Shown here: piece by piece, positions 1-12,818 of the stretch | Position numbering within the stretch: the first letter of the stretch is position 1 | Layout of the letters: every line of letters begins with the position of its first letter | Assembly (NCBI GenBank): GCA_005408345.1 | Contig: SEMN01000354.1 | Coordinates: forward strand, 468,271 to 532,270 | DNA length: 64,000 nt | DNA from: Macquaria australasica | Lineage: Eukaryota > Chordata > Actinopteri > Centrarchiformes > Percichthyidae | Direction of reading: 5' to 3' | Translations under genes and position numbers: made by a program | The notes under the pieces: generated by a model | Database searches by the model: none | Told to the model about the DNA's origin: nothing | Seen by the model: only the letters and a program-made list of their open reading frames with translations

Positions 1-200
1 CGTTCTTAATTATTATTTTTTTATATACGGCAGCGGGCCCCATCATCTGACGTCGTACAGTTGTGTGTAGCTATTACAAGTTGGCATGCTGTGGACCACA
101 TTAATGAGGACCTCCAGTTGGAGCGGTCAGGTAGAGTCGGGCCTGTGGCGGCCAGGAAGCTGACAGCTTCGTCCTCTGGAGAAAATGGTGAGCCAGTTTG
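1..200. promoter_or_regulatory. Possible conserved non-coding block at window edge
   Basis: The block is richer in GC and CpG than the sequence after it. It has a homeodomain-type TTAATTATTA word near position 6 and CATTAATGAG near 98. Open frames cross it on both strands (21-245 minus, 61-264 plus) but neither resembles a known protein, and both run into the GT repeat. AAAATG followed by GTGAGC near 184-193 would pass as a splice donor, so a truncated exon is a remote alternative. Regulatory function is inferred from composition only. Confidence 0.2.
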
Positions 201-213
201 GGTTTGGCAAGAC

Positions 214-235
214 TGTGTGTGTGTGTGTGTGTGTG
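214..235. repeat. (TG)11 microsatellite
   Basis: Eleven uninterrupted TG units. This is the first of many dinucleotide arrays in the window. Confidence 0.95.
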
Positions 236-1436
236 AATTGTTCACACTATATGTTCTAATATAGAAACACAGAGCACATACAAATGAATGTACATAAATG
301 CAAACCTGGATGCAATTTCACAAGTCAATGCAAATATGAAGCCACAGACATTAGCAGTCACCCGCTCTCACACACAGGCGCAACACAGATGAAGAGACAA
401 ATGCGAAAAACCAGGCCCATTCTCTGACATACACAAACAAATCCAAGGGAACTGAATTAAACACCAAAATTTCAAACCCTTTACAGTTAAGCTTGTCAAA
501 GGTCTCATCATGCCTAAAATTAATTGGGTTGAACGACGTGTCATCAGACCACGTCTTAAGTCAAAAGTGTTTATACCTGTTTCGAATGGCAACAGTTGAA
601 GGCAGGATGAAAAGCTTGCTGTCATAGAGCGGGGCAAGGCACAATGAACTGTACAAATGGGGATAAGGGGTTAGACAGTCTCTCAGATGATCTCTCCTCA
701 AAGGCACCTATGGTGTTACACTCTGTACACATGAAAGGTGACAGAAGCAGTTGTGTGAAGAATGAAAAAAGAGACCTTGAGAGAGAAGTTAAAATCCTCC
801 CTACTTTCTTGCTGCTACACATTTTAGAAACAAACTTTTACTTATGCTGTTGTATTTTCTGTAGTCTGTACTTTTTCTACTGTCTGTCCTGCACTGTTCA
901 AAATGTACGGTATAAGCGTCTGAAATGCAGAAGCTTTACAAATACAGGATGTCTGCATAAGCCTAAAGCAACCATCTGAAGCGCATACACTTCCAAACAA
1001 TATGCCATTTATCTCCACATTCATGTACAGTGTGTGATGACTGATGGGCCTCAGTGATGGCCTGTCAATAGGCAGTATGGGCAGGAAATAAAGAGACCCC
1101 CCCTTTCCCCAATAGGCAGCAACATAAAGAGAGGTGGGGTGGTGGTGAAGGTGGGGTGAGCAGATAGATCATAGTAACAGCCAATAATAAATGGATCATG
1201 CTTCTATGTTTTTAAAGCCAGTGGCAGCTGTATTGAATGGGAAACCTTGTGTGGGGGAGAAAATAGAGGTTTATTGATCAGAGACAGCATGTCGGGTGGA
1301 GTGGTTGGGGGGTTTGAGGCCCGTCGACCTCCAGGAAAATGATGTTCTCTCTGAGTTTTCTATTTCATAGACAACCAAACCCCCACCCCTCCACACACAC
1401 TTCAAGTCACTCATCCCCCTGTACCGTTTGCTCCCA
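236..1436. other. AT-rich non-coding sequence, no gene seen
   Basis: Open frames here are short (at most 111 codons) and unrecognised. The only structure is a C-run near 1097-1110 and a G-rich GGTGGGG-type patch at 1131-1158. Confidence 0.6.
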
Positions 1437-1474
1437 ACACACACTCACACACAAACACACACACACACAGACAC
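1437..1474. repeat. Interrupted (CA)n microsatellite
   Basis: CA units are broken by CTCA and AAA interruptions, with a pure core at about 1455-1469. An aged array. Confidence 0.85.
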
Positions 1475-2435
1475 TGCTTTTTCAAATAGATGGGTGGATA
1501 ATGAGGAGGCCTTTAGGCTGCGGCCACGAAGAGACGCGGCAGCGCTCGTTTCAGATGTTTGTTTGTGTTAAAGGTGAGGTCAAATGGGAATATTTTTGCA
1601 CCCAACTTTGTTATTTTTCTTGTGGTCATTCAAAGTCCTGCAGAGTGCGGCAGTAAGTGAAAACTTCCACAGTAAAAAAGAGAATTGTTATCTGGCTTCA
1701 GAAAGGTCTCCCTCCACCATTGCTCACTGTGCAGAAAACCACCTTCTGCTTTGGAAGTTTATCAACTTTTCAGGAAGTGAATACTCATACAATCAGCTCA
1801 CCATAATAAATGCTAACTGCACAGTCACTTGCATACCTGGCTAATCAACGTGTTTTCAGTCAGTGTGGCTAATCATTAACTCAGTTAAATTAATTCAGTG
1901 AAAATCTGATCCTAATTCATCTTGTAAAGATACTTGGCTTATTTAACTGTGGTATCATGGGCACGTGTGTGTTTTCTCTTCTGTTTTCACTTTGACTTTC
2001 ACATAAATATCATGTAAATATCATGGCTAATCCATCATGGCTGATCCATTGAGTCCTTAATACTGTTTCACTCATAGTAAATAGACTCCCACTTTATGTT
2101 TTTACTGTCCAAATTTTGCTCATCATTTAGTCAAGTGTACTGTAACTGGTGCAGACAAACTACATTCAAGTAAAACACTTTCTCTCCTACATGATTTGAT
2201 TAAATAAATGTTAGGCGCCACTCTCCCTCCATAAAACATTTGACACAGTAATGGTGTGGTGGCGATTTGATTTGCAGAAATGTACGTATTTATTTTCTCA
2301 GTTGCCCTTGCCAAGCTCAAATTCCGAAAAGGATTTTCTCTCATTTGTCTCTCCTTTCTTTTCCTGGTATTATTTTTCGTTCTTTTTTCTTTCTCTCGCT
2401 CGCTCCAAAACCCCAGTCGCATGCAGACTGGGTCG
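1475..2435. other. AT-rich non-coding sequence, no gene seen
   Basis: A short CpG-bearing patch at 1500-1580 may be regulatory. At 2001-2047 the words AAATATCATG and ATCATGGCT(A/G)ATCC are each duplicated, a small local duplication. No supported coding region. Confidence 0.55.
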
Positions 2436-2590
2436 CTGACCAATTTAAACAGCGAGGTTTTCGGCAGCTAAACGTCGGCTAGCAGGAGAGCTGTGGTCTC
2501 TGCAGTACTTTGTCTGTGGCCACACAATTAAGGATTTAGGTGTGGCGATAGGAAGAATGTGGAAATCGGATCCTGGCAGCCCACACCCTA
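2436..2590. promoter_or_regulatory. Possible regulatory block with CCAAT word
   Basis: A balanced-composition stretch between AT-rich and pyrimidine-only DNA. It holds GACCAATTTAAA near 2438, several CpGs (TTCGGCAG, ACGTCGGC) and ACACAATTAAGG near 2521. The motifs are seen; function is inferred. Confidence 0.2.
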
Positions 2591-2900
2591 CTAACTCTCT
2601 GTTTCTTCCTTTCCCTTTTTCTTTTACTCCACTACCTCCCTCCTGTCCTTTCTTGTCTGTAAGTCTTCTCTCTCTTGCTTTTTCCTCTCCCTCTCTTTGC
2701 CCCATCCCTTTCTGTCTGTCACTCCCTCCTTCCTCTCCTCACCCTCCTGTCTCTCTCTTATTCCCCTTTTCTTCCCAAATGTTTTTACCTCTCCCTATCT
2801 AACCTCTCCTCATCTCCCTATATTCCCTCTCTTGTTTCAGCGGGTCTTTCTCTTTCTTTCCTCCATCACAATCCCCCAATTTTACTCTTTCACCCTCTTC
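2591..2900. repeat. Polypyrimidine tract (CT-rich low complexity)
   Basis: About 300 bases made almost entirely of C and T on the plus strand. This removes stop codons in the pyrimidine frames and explains the overlapping Ser/Leu/Pro-rich open frames here. Such mirror-like homopurine/homopyrimidine DNA can form triplexes (known property; not shown here). Confidence 0.85.
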
Positions 2901-3505
2901 CTGCTGCAGCTGCACATTGAACCCACGACTCCACTCATCTCTCTGGAACGAGCCATTAGGTTTTCCTCTTTTCTTCCGCTTCCTCTCCCCACAGAGACTG
3001 AACCGGGAGAGAGAGAGAGAGAGAAAAAGAGGAAGGTAGATGTAATGGGATAGAGAAAAGGGATGTGGGAAGTAAAGGTAGAGTGCGAACATTTTAGATT
3101 GAGGAAAGGACGTAGAGGTAGAGAAAGCACTGCAGACAATGACAAACTTAGTGAGGGATTTTATCCTGCATCTGGACTTATCAAGTTTATTAAAAAGTAG
3201 TTGAATAATCTCACTGCACTTGCAGGTGACTGGTTTCAATAAATGTCCAATAATTTTCCTGGGCTGATTGATTGCAGATTGTTTCAATGCATTTTCTCAG
3301 AAATTAAAGTCAGGGCATTTGAAGACAGGTTTCTTCTTTCAAAGTTTAATTTCTTATATCCTGAAGTCAGGCTGCCAAGTCTGGCTGCAACATAAAATCG
3401 CTTGCCAAACTAGTCATTCCTGTGCCATGTGAATGGAAAGAGTTCATATTTATATATTTTATTTGTGTAAAAGTCTTTCTCTCTGATTGTCTGTACCCTA
3501 TCTTA

Positions 3506-3508
<3 letters not shown>
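2901..3508. other. Non-coding, with short GA repeat
   Basis: Contains an 18-bp GA run at about 3007-3024 and then unremarkable AT-rich sequence. The stretch at about 3466-3488 before the CA array resembles the flank of the next array (about 4282-4303). Confidence 0.5.

Positions 3509-3569
<61 letters not shown>
3509..3569. repeat. (AC)30 microsatellite
   Basis: Thirty uninterrupted AC units. Length and purity suggest a recent, probably polymorphic array. Confidence 0.97.
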
Positions 3570-3573
<4 letters not shown>

Positions 3574-4319
3574 TACTAAATGCCATCTGTAACCTGTGCA
3601 ACAGCAATGGGAACCTATCCATCAAACAGAACCTCATTGGGGCCTTCCTGTTACAGGATTTTTTTTTTCCCACATTGTGTTCACCACAGAGTCACCCTGT
3701 GTTTAAGCAGATGTAGGTTGCTTATTTAAACTTATGAGAGTTCGGAAAGGAAAAATTTGATGCTAAGATTGCACACAAAAACATATGCATACTCATATAT
3801 ACATAAGAAAAAACAATGTATAACAACCCAGACACTAATGTACATGCTGGTATATTAACAGAAATGTATAAACACAGGTACGAACTAACAGATGCACACA
3901 TGCACAATGATACTCACAGTGACATGGATTGGACAAATAAATTAAGAAAAAGAAAACAACATGGTGTCTTGGAGGAATGGACCACCATCTTTCATTCACC
4001 ATATTCCCTCATGTGGTGTTTTGATGATGATGGTGGTGGAGAGCTGTATCTAGATCTTGGTCCAAAATCTCCCATAGGTGATCGGTTGGTGATCTGGCGA
4101 TTGTGAAAGCCACATGATATGATTCACGTTATTTTCATACTCACCAAACCATTCAGTGACCCCTCGTGCCCTGTATTACAGCATATGCATTCATTATGTT
4201 TCTCCACTCATTCATACACAAATATAACATATAATAATATAGAGAGAGCGCCAAACATACATGCATATTTTAAATACTGTACTTGTGTAAATGTCTTTCT
4301 CTGTTCACACTGCCACATA

Positions 4320-4322
<3 letters not shown>
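3570..4322. other. Non-coding between two CA arrays, no gene seen
   Basis: Rich in scattered ATACA, ACACA and CATATA words at about 3770-3930. No coding region is supported. Confidence 0.55.

Positions 4323-4393
<71 letters not shown>
4323..4393. repeat. (AC)35 microsatellite, 71 bp
   Basis: A pure array and one of the longest in the window. Confidence 0.97.
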
Positions 4394-4396
<3 letters not shown>

Positions 4397-4639
4397 GTTG
4401 TAACTTGAAGGCTCAAAGGGACTTGAACTGTACCTCCCAAATTCATCACTTGCTGACAAAATGCTGCCTGGAAGAAGCATTTCAAAAAAGAAAATTCCAG
4501 CGTGGACCAAACAAACTGCTTCAGCTATGACTTATCAAACCAACAACAAGACCATTCTGCCTTTTGACTCATAAACTTTCCCCATTATCCCCCAGACTGT
4601 CACCAACTTATGATCCATGCTCCATAAAACCCCTTCATT

Positions 4640-4900
4640 CATCGCCTCCAATTAAATCAATTATCATTCCTGGGATCGGATCCCGACAAATCACAGCGGT
4701 CGATGGGCAGGTAGGCTCGGGCCAGTGAGGGCATTCGGACAGGCAAAATGAGACAGCGGACAGATAGAGTCATCCTTCATGCTAAGTGGGATTGTCCTGA
4801 CGCAGGCTGAGATAGACCCCGAGGTGTAATGGACCTCTTTGCCTTGACTTCCTCTGGCCTCAGCGACAGTGTAAGGTGGAAAGCAGACCTGGGTCAAACA
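4640..4900. promoter_or_regulatory. Possible regulatory block
   Basis: It begins with AATTAAATCAATTATCATT (homeodomain-type words), then a perfect inverted repeat GGGATC-G-GATCCC at 4672-4684, and then GC-rich sequence with several CpGs up to a CAGCGGCTGAATAG end. Composition differs sharply from the AT-rich DNA that follows. Function is inferred. Confidence 0.25.
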
Positions 4901-7861
4901 GCGGCTGAATAGTTTTGATCCAAAGTGAACTGGCTGCCATTTTAAAAATTACAAAATGATTGATGGCACAAATCTTATAATGTGCATTCATTTTTAAAGC
5001 TGCAGTATTAACATCTGATATTAGATAGCAAAGTAAACAGGACATATTCATAACACTCTTTGTCTGTTTAAGTGTCCCTCCGCCATCCTCCTGGTACAGG
5101 CATTTCAATGATGTTGGAAATGTTTTGTAAACTATTTGTCGTGACAACTGAGGTGATGCCAGCAGTATTGGAGCAGGGAAGTCATTGCAGCAACAATGAA
5201 TAAATAACAAAAAAGGAATGTTTCACGTGAGCTGGAAGAAAACATGTCCAGCAGATAAAACTGTGGCTTTTGGTGAAAAAAAAAGGTATTACAGATGTAT
5301 TCAATATTTTGTATAGGAGACTTCCAGCGCAACAAAGTATCGCTTCTAACTTTAATTATAAAGTTAATTATAGACAGGTGCATCAGATCATAAACTCTGA
5401 CTGTGAAAGAACCAAACAATCCTGCACACTGTCTATCACTTGTATAACTTTATTAATGACGTTTTCATAGCTTCATCAGGTAAAATTCTTACATTTTTAT
5501 TAGTATTAAAAGTAATTTTCAAAGAAAAATAACAAAATAAGATATTAATATATTAAGGTTTTCAACAAACATTCAGTGATAGACGCATATTTGTAAAAGG
5601 TGTGGATGATTTCAAATTATGATACACCCACAATATGTACTGTATAGTTAAGGTATGGTTAAGGTAACTGAAAGACTTGTGTTTGTGGTTAAATACTGAA
5701 AAAGTCAACGCTGATGGTCTTTCCATTCCTGTCATCAACTGTACACCCGGCCAGTCACACATTCTGCCAACCCCCTCCATACATCTTTTTTTTACTGCAG
5801 TACAAAAAAGTCAAAGTATATTTCTTGCATTGTAACAAAATGTTGCTATTTCAAAACTCTCTTTCCTGCCAACTGTTCTGGAAAATGTTGTCTATACTAA
5901 TCTGATAAATTATATGAGTTGCAATAAAGTATTTATAAAAGTCTAATCTGGTTTAAGGTCATGGCATATCAGACAGTTTTACTTTGAGTATCAAAACTGC
6001 TGAAGATGGTCATTGTCCCATCATAGTGTTAGACATATGTTCTACATTTGACACTGTAGAGCATAATATATGAATTAATTGGTTCCATAATTTCACTGGA
6101 AGAATCATCTTGGCCCCTGAGTTGTTTAAATCCTGTTGTGCAAACATGAATTTTAGTTTTATTATTTTTTTTATTATTACGTGTGTTTTCATTACCTAAG
6201 CACTTTTTAATTTTTATTATACCAAAGGGAAATAGTATTCACTGCAGGCAACTTTGTGCTTCTGTTGTGATACACATGCTAATGTTTCAGCACTGTAACT
6301 AACCATTTAGACGGTCACATCCACCACCTTGATTAGAACCATGACAACACTTTCAGGGAGAAGAAAGAAAGCCCACTATTGTTTATACAGTCCATTGCAC
6401 AAGACCTCAGGACCTAAATAATAACAGACAAGATAGCCCCTAAGTAATCTTCAGAACAGCATCTGGCTTACTGTCATGTATGACAACAACTGGTGGATGG
6501 GATGGCAAATGGCTTTACAGTGGATGTTCAAGTTGAGTTCTTGCATCTGCATCAACTTTACATTTCCATCCAAAACAAAGGACAAGAGATGCTTGCTTCA
6601 TATACTTTGCTGATATTTTGGTTAAATTGATTGAATGGTGGCAAATTTCCATCTCTCTTATTTTTGAATTCACCTTTTTAGCAGTTTGATATGGGACCAA
6701 ATGGTTCACATGCAAAAAGTCATCAGATTTTCCACTTCCTAATGTAAGAAATAAATGAAATTGAATTGAAAGCTTTTGCTCACACTGATTACGCCATGGG
6801 ACTCTAAAACAGTCAAATGTACCATATTGGAAATTGCAACTTTCTGTGGATTTATAGTTTTTATCCAATAACAATTTGTTCCAGAAATATCCAGAGGGAA
6901 TGGTGGGAGGACAAAGAAGGCAGACCTTGGTCTTAAAATGCTTTCATGGGAAGAAGGGACAGGGGAACAGACAGACAGAGAGACAGAAAGAGACAGGGAG
7001 ATGAGAACACATGGGGTAAAAGGGATTTCCTGAGGCGATGGTATCAATACGTTTAACATGTCCTCTCTGTTTTACTATCGCACCACTGGGTTCCCACCCT
7101 CCTTCCCCACATAAAACACATCATCGAGTCCTTCCTTTCCACGGCAGCTTGCAAAGATGTTGACGGATGTTGGTTCCGACTCAAGGATGGGGATGGTTGC
7201 CAAAAGCTAAGTCTTATCTTCTCCTTAACCTGCGTCATGTTTGAGAAAAAAGAGAGGAGAAAAGAAACACTACAATGACCCCGGAGCTACAACATGTAAG
7301 ACATGTAAGGTGAATGACTTAAAAAGAGCAATCAGAGAAAGATTTCAGTGCGTTGCCCTAACAAGGTTTTGACTTATGCTGAAAAACATTGAAAGAGATT
7401 GTTACCAAAGTCTTTTCTGTATCTTAAACTGTCTGATAACTTGGTCTATTGATTATCGTTTGTGCTATACTATGAATATACTATTAAGAACTGAGAAGAC
7501 TAGTAATCTCAGTTATTACTCTGGTATTACTGGTGGTCAGTAGATATTCATAATTGTATTGCATTGTAATGGAAAACAGAGACAGTTTACGTCTTGTTGG
7601 CCTTCTGTCAAACCGTGGCAGTTTCCAAGAGGCACACATACATCTTTGCAGGTGCTGCATAGTAATTATCTGCACCAAACAGTGAAAAAATACCTGCACG
7701 CTGCTTGGTTGTTCCTTATTCTTCTTTTTATTCTACAGACATGTTTTGACGAGAGATGGTTTTTTCAGGTGGCCCTAACTCTAACTTTTTAGTGGTATGA
7801 AGGATGGACATAACGTGGGGTGTCTAACATGTGACCTCTTATTTTCTGGATGCCTACAACC
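4901..7861. other. Long AT-rich non-coding stretch, no gene seen
   Basis: About 3 kb of mostly unique AT-rich sequence with short random open frames (at most 119 codons). A more balanced patch at about 7040-7240, with some CpGs and open on the minus strand, is the only candidate for function. Confidence 0.55.
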
Positions 7862-7990
7862 AGGGTTCGAAATACGGGGGAGCTACGGGGAGCTGGACTA
7901 CCCTTGCAGGAGACAAGAGCTCCCCAGAAAGCCTCATTTGAGAAATTTAGGGGGAACTCTAAATATATCCTCATTTTTGGTGACACTGTT
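7862..7990. repeat. Dispersed-repeat fragment (GGGGAGCT-type)
   Basis: CAGGGTTCGAAATACGGGG, then GAGCTACGGGGAGCT and later GAGCTCCCC, resembles a dispersed element I remember from teleost genomes that begins with a similar word. GGGGAGCT and AGCTCCCC form a short inverted repeat. The family name is not recalled with certainty. Confidence 0.35.
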
Positions 7991-8940
7991 TTTTTTCTGT
8001 ATACATTTTATTTTCCTGTAGGCCTATATTTAGAAAATAAATAATAGCCTACTGCATGTTGGTGTATTTGCATTGCAACGTTACCTCTGGAATGTTTTAG
8101 TGTGCAGCAAGCATTGGGTGTTGTGTTTAGAGTAGCTGTTGGAAAAGTTATTTTGCTATGTTTTCTGTAAGACCAACATTTGAGGCTCTGGGCATGTTCA
8201 TAATTGTCATGGGATGCAACCTAAGTCTGGTCTGTTTAACAAAGTAATGCCAAGCATTGCCTGTCCACTGTGCGTTGGCATTTTTATTGTTTCTCTGCGG
8301 AGAGCGATTAAAATGTTTTTTTTCCTTTCTCTTTGTTGTCCCAGGCTAAATATTCTGTGTTTGAATTGAAAGTTTATTGATAGTATATTTTTGCACGTAG
8401 GCAGACACATTCATGCCCGTGCATGTGTACAGTACCCTCCCACCCCCATGCCCTTGAAAGCCATGGTGTAATCTGAACACTGCCTACAACCATGTATTTA
8501 ATTAAAACAGTCCTTCATCTTTTTTTAGGCTGTAATACTGTAGATGAACGTTTTAATGTCACATCATAATTCTTATATATCCTTTTGCTAGTACAACAAT
8601 GAAAAAAACATGTTGCTATGCTGCACTTAATTATTCTATCAAACAAGCGGTTTATCACAGAGAAATACATTTTTTTTAAATGAACAAAATGCAAATTTAA
8701 TAAATGAATCTTCCAAATATCAAAAGCATTTCCCTTCGCCACCACAAACACCTGTTTCAATACCATGTTAATACTTTTCCAGGGTAAAACTCTCTTTTAC
8801 AGTACACTATGCCCTCTCTCAGACATGTTAACGACTAGGATTTTCATGGATTTTTTTTTCTTCAGTCAAAATATTGTAAAAACGATTAACTGTATTGATT
8901 TGTAATTATTTTCCGCCCATTGGTTGTAACGAGTTTCTGT
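7991..8940. other. AT-rich non-coding sequence, no gene seen
   Basis: Only short open frames and homopolymer runs (T8-T9). Nothing else is visible. Confidence 0.55.
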
Positions 8941-9100
8941 TGAGGAGGGGTGGAAGAGAAGAAAACAGAAAGTGCCAGAAACAGGGGAAGAGAGAAAGAT
9001 AGAAAGACAGAGTGACAGAAAGAGAAGAGAAAACAGAAACTGAAAATGAGAGAGAGAGAGAAAGAAAAGGGAGGGAGAGTGAGGTTGAGGCCTGTGGTGG
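8941..9100. repeat. Polypurine (GA-rich) tract
   Basis: The plus strand is almost all purine, with AGAGAGAGAGAGA at about 9048-9062. The minus strand is pyrimidine-rich and therefore appears as an open Ser/Leu/Phe frame that is not a real protein. Confidence 0.8.
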
Positions 9101-9360
9101 ATTGTGGGCTTGGGCTGCTGCTGCCTCAGCATAGTCAGCCGACCGGTCTAGCCTGAGGTGATATGTTTTCCTCAGGAAATATCTGTGGAGGCTAGTGGGT
9201 CTAGTACTGGGAGCCCTGCCGGCTGTGAGCAGCCAGGGAGTGTTGGGGGGGGGGCAGGGCTGAGGGCTTAGAGCAGCCCCAGGAAAAGACTCCCTTCCTG
9301 GGGTAGAGACGGGAGTGAGGCAGGCTGAAACACAGAGCTCCAACATGACGGGGCTTTGGC
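9101..9360. promoter_or_regulatory. GC-rich patch with hairpin and G-quadruplex-like motif
   Basis: Holds a 7-bp perfect stem CCTGAGG/CCTCAGG at 9152-9176 and a G10 run at 9245-9254 followed by CAGGGCTGAGGG, which supplies four G-tracts by 9267. GC content is clearly above both flanks. It could be an enhancer or a promoter-proximal patch; no transcript evidence is visible. Confidence 0.2.
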
Positions 9361-11229
9361 AACGTTTTCATGCAAGGTGTATATGCCGTAGGTGCTGAGT
9401 GGTGTAAATAAATTAGACAAAAGGAGCACTTAAGTTCTTTTGAACATATTTTCCTGGTTAAAGTTTTGGCCAGCGGGGCATTGCCTTTTTTAAAATAATG
9501 TTCTGTGATTTACCACAAAACCACAATGTTAGACATGAAGACATTGATTTTTTTTTCAGATTAAGTACATGCATCTGCAATAAAGTATGTTTTTCCGGAA
9601 AGAAATAAAAAGGGTACAGATTTTTTACTGACGTTCATACATTCTGACATTGAACAAGTGTGTTTAAACATGTACAGGGGTCATAAAGCTCACTCAACAC
9701 ATCAATGGTCAAATAAACTTTCAAAAAATGATGCAGTGATTTTTTATGAAATGCAAGTTATTTACATATTTTGAGCATTCTGTCAAATACTGGGTACTGT
9801 AGTTATATGCAGCTTGATCCTGAGCAAAGAAGAATGTTTTCAACACAGAAAAGAACAGTGCTTGCTATGTTTGGCTAATTCCCAATCAAAAGAAATAAAC
9901 CTTAAACCTTTCAGATGCGAGGATGTGAAGGTTGCCATCTCCACGCCTGCTTAAATGAAGTGTTTATGATGCCACATGACTAGCAATCTGCATTTTTAAG
10001 TGCGGCTTTTCAGTCTTTGAAATGCTTCATTCCAAAATTAATTTTTCACCGCTGGAAAAAGTTTCTCCTCTTACAAAATCAATAATAACAGGTAACTGAA
10101 ACTCTTGGTTGACAAGATGAGAATCCCATTACATAGTGGATTTAGATTCGGAGACACCGAACAATAAATGTCTGACAATGATTTGTTTTCATTTCAAATG
10201 ATGTGAAACACACTGCTCCCGGTGTAATTAAAAAGATTTATTTTAATCTGATGAGTCTGAGTGTCTAGACACCAGTATCTTGTACTGTTCTTGCCATGAT
10301 GTCAGTGTTTTCCAGGAAGTGTTTGAATGGTTTATTAACTACTTCCCCCATGAAATACAGGCCTAATAATTAATGAGTGGATACAGAGAAGAAAAGCTCC
10401 AGACTGGGGAAGAAAACTCATGTTCATCTCAGAGTCTACAAAAGCCCCCTACAGCAAGGTATGTTTATGTAGATACAGGTGTGTGTGGACGACAGTGTGT
10501 ATGTTTGTTTATGTTTGGAAATGGTGTGCATTTATGTGTGTTTTACTGTGAGTGTATTGGGAACACATGGGGCTCATGTCAGTTAAAAATCTGCGTGAAT
10601 ATGTGAAATGAGCATGTGTGTGTTTGTGTGAGCGTGTGTCCTGTAATTCCTCCCCTGTGCAAATTCTAGCAGAAGACTTCCAGGATCCCCCATTTGTTGA
10701 TCACAGAGGGATAGGCTAGGAGATTATTCCTGGATTTCCATGTTTCAAACTTCATCAAACAGCCAGCTCAGAGGAGCGAAACAGGATGCATATGGAAACT
10801 AGCTCGCACATAGACACATTCACACAGTCACAACCACACACAAGCATACATATGTAGAAATATCCACAAATGGGGGCGTACAGTACACATTGTTAAGGAA
10901 GTGTTTTGAATTCTGGGATATAATCATAATTTTCTCAGAGTACAAGAACCATATGAGGACTTGTACATATCCACAGAGTTGCTCTTGAAAGAAAGCAGGT
11001 GACAAGTTCTTTGTTGAGAGGAACTTCAATATCATAGCCAGGAATCTGTCTGTTGCAAAAAGTTAACGATGAAATTTCAGAAAATAATTTTCTTGCAGCA
11101 GTTGACAGTGTCTTGGAGAGGATGTTGGTCAGCTGTGTGCTTCGATTTGACAGACGTAAGACATAGACACGCAGTTTGAAAACACTGTATTTTAGAGACA
11201 CTGAAACTTTAGGTAAAGATATTTGTGTT
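9361..11229. other. AT-rich non-coding sequence, no gene seen
   Basis: Unique AT-rich DNA with TG-rich words at about 10470-10640. No coding region or recognisable repeat. Confidence 0.55.
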
Positions 11230-11483
11230 CTTAAAGGTGCTTTAACATCAGCGAGTCACGCTATTCCACTGATGAAGAAATGCATCAATGCTCCAACAAA
11301 GGCAAGGAAGACTGCTAGCAAGCAAATATGGATGTAAAAGTTGTAGGCTTCAAATTATTTCAATCATCAGCTCTGCTAATGTTTTATGAGGATGGAAATG
11401 CATTCAAAATATTTATTAGGCCTCAAGGATGCACACAATGCATTTTGGTGAGAAACAGTGAATGTAAGCGTAACTTTGTTTAC
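11230..11483 (+). mobile_element. Decayed copy of MITE-like dispersed element
   Basis: It starts CTTAAAGGTGC and then shares, in order, a TCACGCT-TTCCAC word, CAACAAAGGCA, GACTGCTAGCA, ATTAGGCCTCA-GGATACAC and GAAACAGTGAATGTAA with the element at 23225-23627. It is shorter because of at least two internal deletions and lacks the 3' terminal CCTTTAAG. Orientation is assigned relative to that copy. Non-autonomous, with no transposase. Confidence 0.6.
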
Positions 11484-12760
11484 AAAAAAGAAGAAAAGGT
11501 ACTGATGCATAGTGCACTAAAGGAGGTCTAAAGGAGGTGTTCTGCTCAGTAAAACTAGGAAAGGTAATTTACCTTTGATATGTTTGGAAGCTGAATAGCA
11601 TAAATATAGCCTGCATCACGGCTTTACTTTAATGGTTGCCTAAAATATTTTGTATCATGTCCTGCATTTATGGAGAGGAGTGTCAGTGTGCATATGTTGT
11701 GGCAGGACAGTTTGGGTAGGATTTAGACAGCATGAACGAAATAGTGCATGAAGGGGTGTGGTGCACCTGAGAAATATCACCAAAATACTGTTTATTTGTT
11801 TATGCTGCTCCACATTGGGAGTTGGTTACAGTGCATTTTTAACAGCTGGTATAGTCAGAGCACAATGGGGTAAAATTAACAATTAACAACTTTCAACCCC
11901 TAAAAAAATCACTTTGAACATGTTCACCCTCCTAAGTAAAACTGGACAGTAACATCATCTTTATAACATTATGCAGTAACAGTAATTATTACACTAACAA
12001 TACTTCTGCAGTGGGATAAAGGCTACCAGTTGTCGTGACCTAGGACTCATTTGTTTACAGTAATTATATGAAGGACTCATATCTCCGTATCCTCACTGGT
12101 TGCCATGCATTTCCTGGTTTCTAGGTGTTGCTATTGAGGAAAACAAGCAAAGTTTTCCTGGTTGACGGGTGTTTGTTTACTGTAAGACGGGTTTTGAAGC
12201 CAAAGCAGGTGAATGACTCAATGGTTGGAGAATCTTCTTGCGCTGCTCGAACAATGCAACCAGCCAGTAAATAGGAAACCACCAGGAACATGGAGAGAGG
12301 AAGTGTTGCTGTGTATGAAAATGTGGAGGTAGTGTATAAGTGTATTTATGTCTTTGTGCATGGGTGCAAGTCAGCATAATTTATGTCTTTTTCTTGGTGT
12401 CTGTGTGCAGATCAGTTTGGATACAAATGCGTGACTGTATGCATTAAATTGAATTTTGTGTGTGCATTTGTAACTGCCAGCAATCATGCACAAAAATGTA
12501 GATCAGTTATTGTGTGCTTGTAAATGATTTATTTAGACATCTTCTTGTGTCTCTTTTGTCTTTGAGTGAGTGTGCATGCCTAAGTGTGTACTAACAAATA
12601 GGAAACAAATTGCACCTTCATTATTTGTTTGTGCATGTGTCTGTATGTCTTGCTGGTCCAATACCTCCTGGCTATCTCAGGAAGAGATAGAAAGTCCAGG
12701 TCCAGTCTTGATCGATGTGCTCCTGTGTTCAGAGGAAGCAACAAGTGTGTGAATGTGTGT

Positions 12761-12762
<2 letters not shown>
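11484..12762. other. AT-rich non-coding sequence, no gene seen
   Basis: Contains a perfect 2 x 11-bp tandem duplication of CTAAAGGAGGT at 11517-11538 and TG-rich words at about 12310-12660. No gene. Confidence 0.55.

Positions 12763-12818
<56 letters not shown>

Noticed and set aside
2799..3287. 162-codon minus-strand frame and overlapping plus-strand frames
   Set aside because: They lie over pyrimidine/purine low-complexity DNA on both strands, so they are compositional artefacts.
4323..4393. His/Thr and Cys/Val repeat proteins from CA/GT arrays (here and at the other arrays)
   Set aside because: They are translations of microsatellites, not genes.
8906..9346. 146-codon minus-strand frame
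   Set aside because: Half of it is the pyrimidine complement of a GA-rich tract, and the other half has no recognisable domain.
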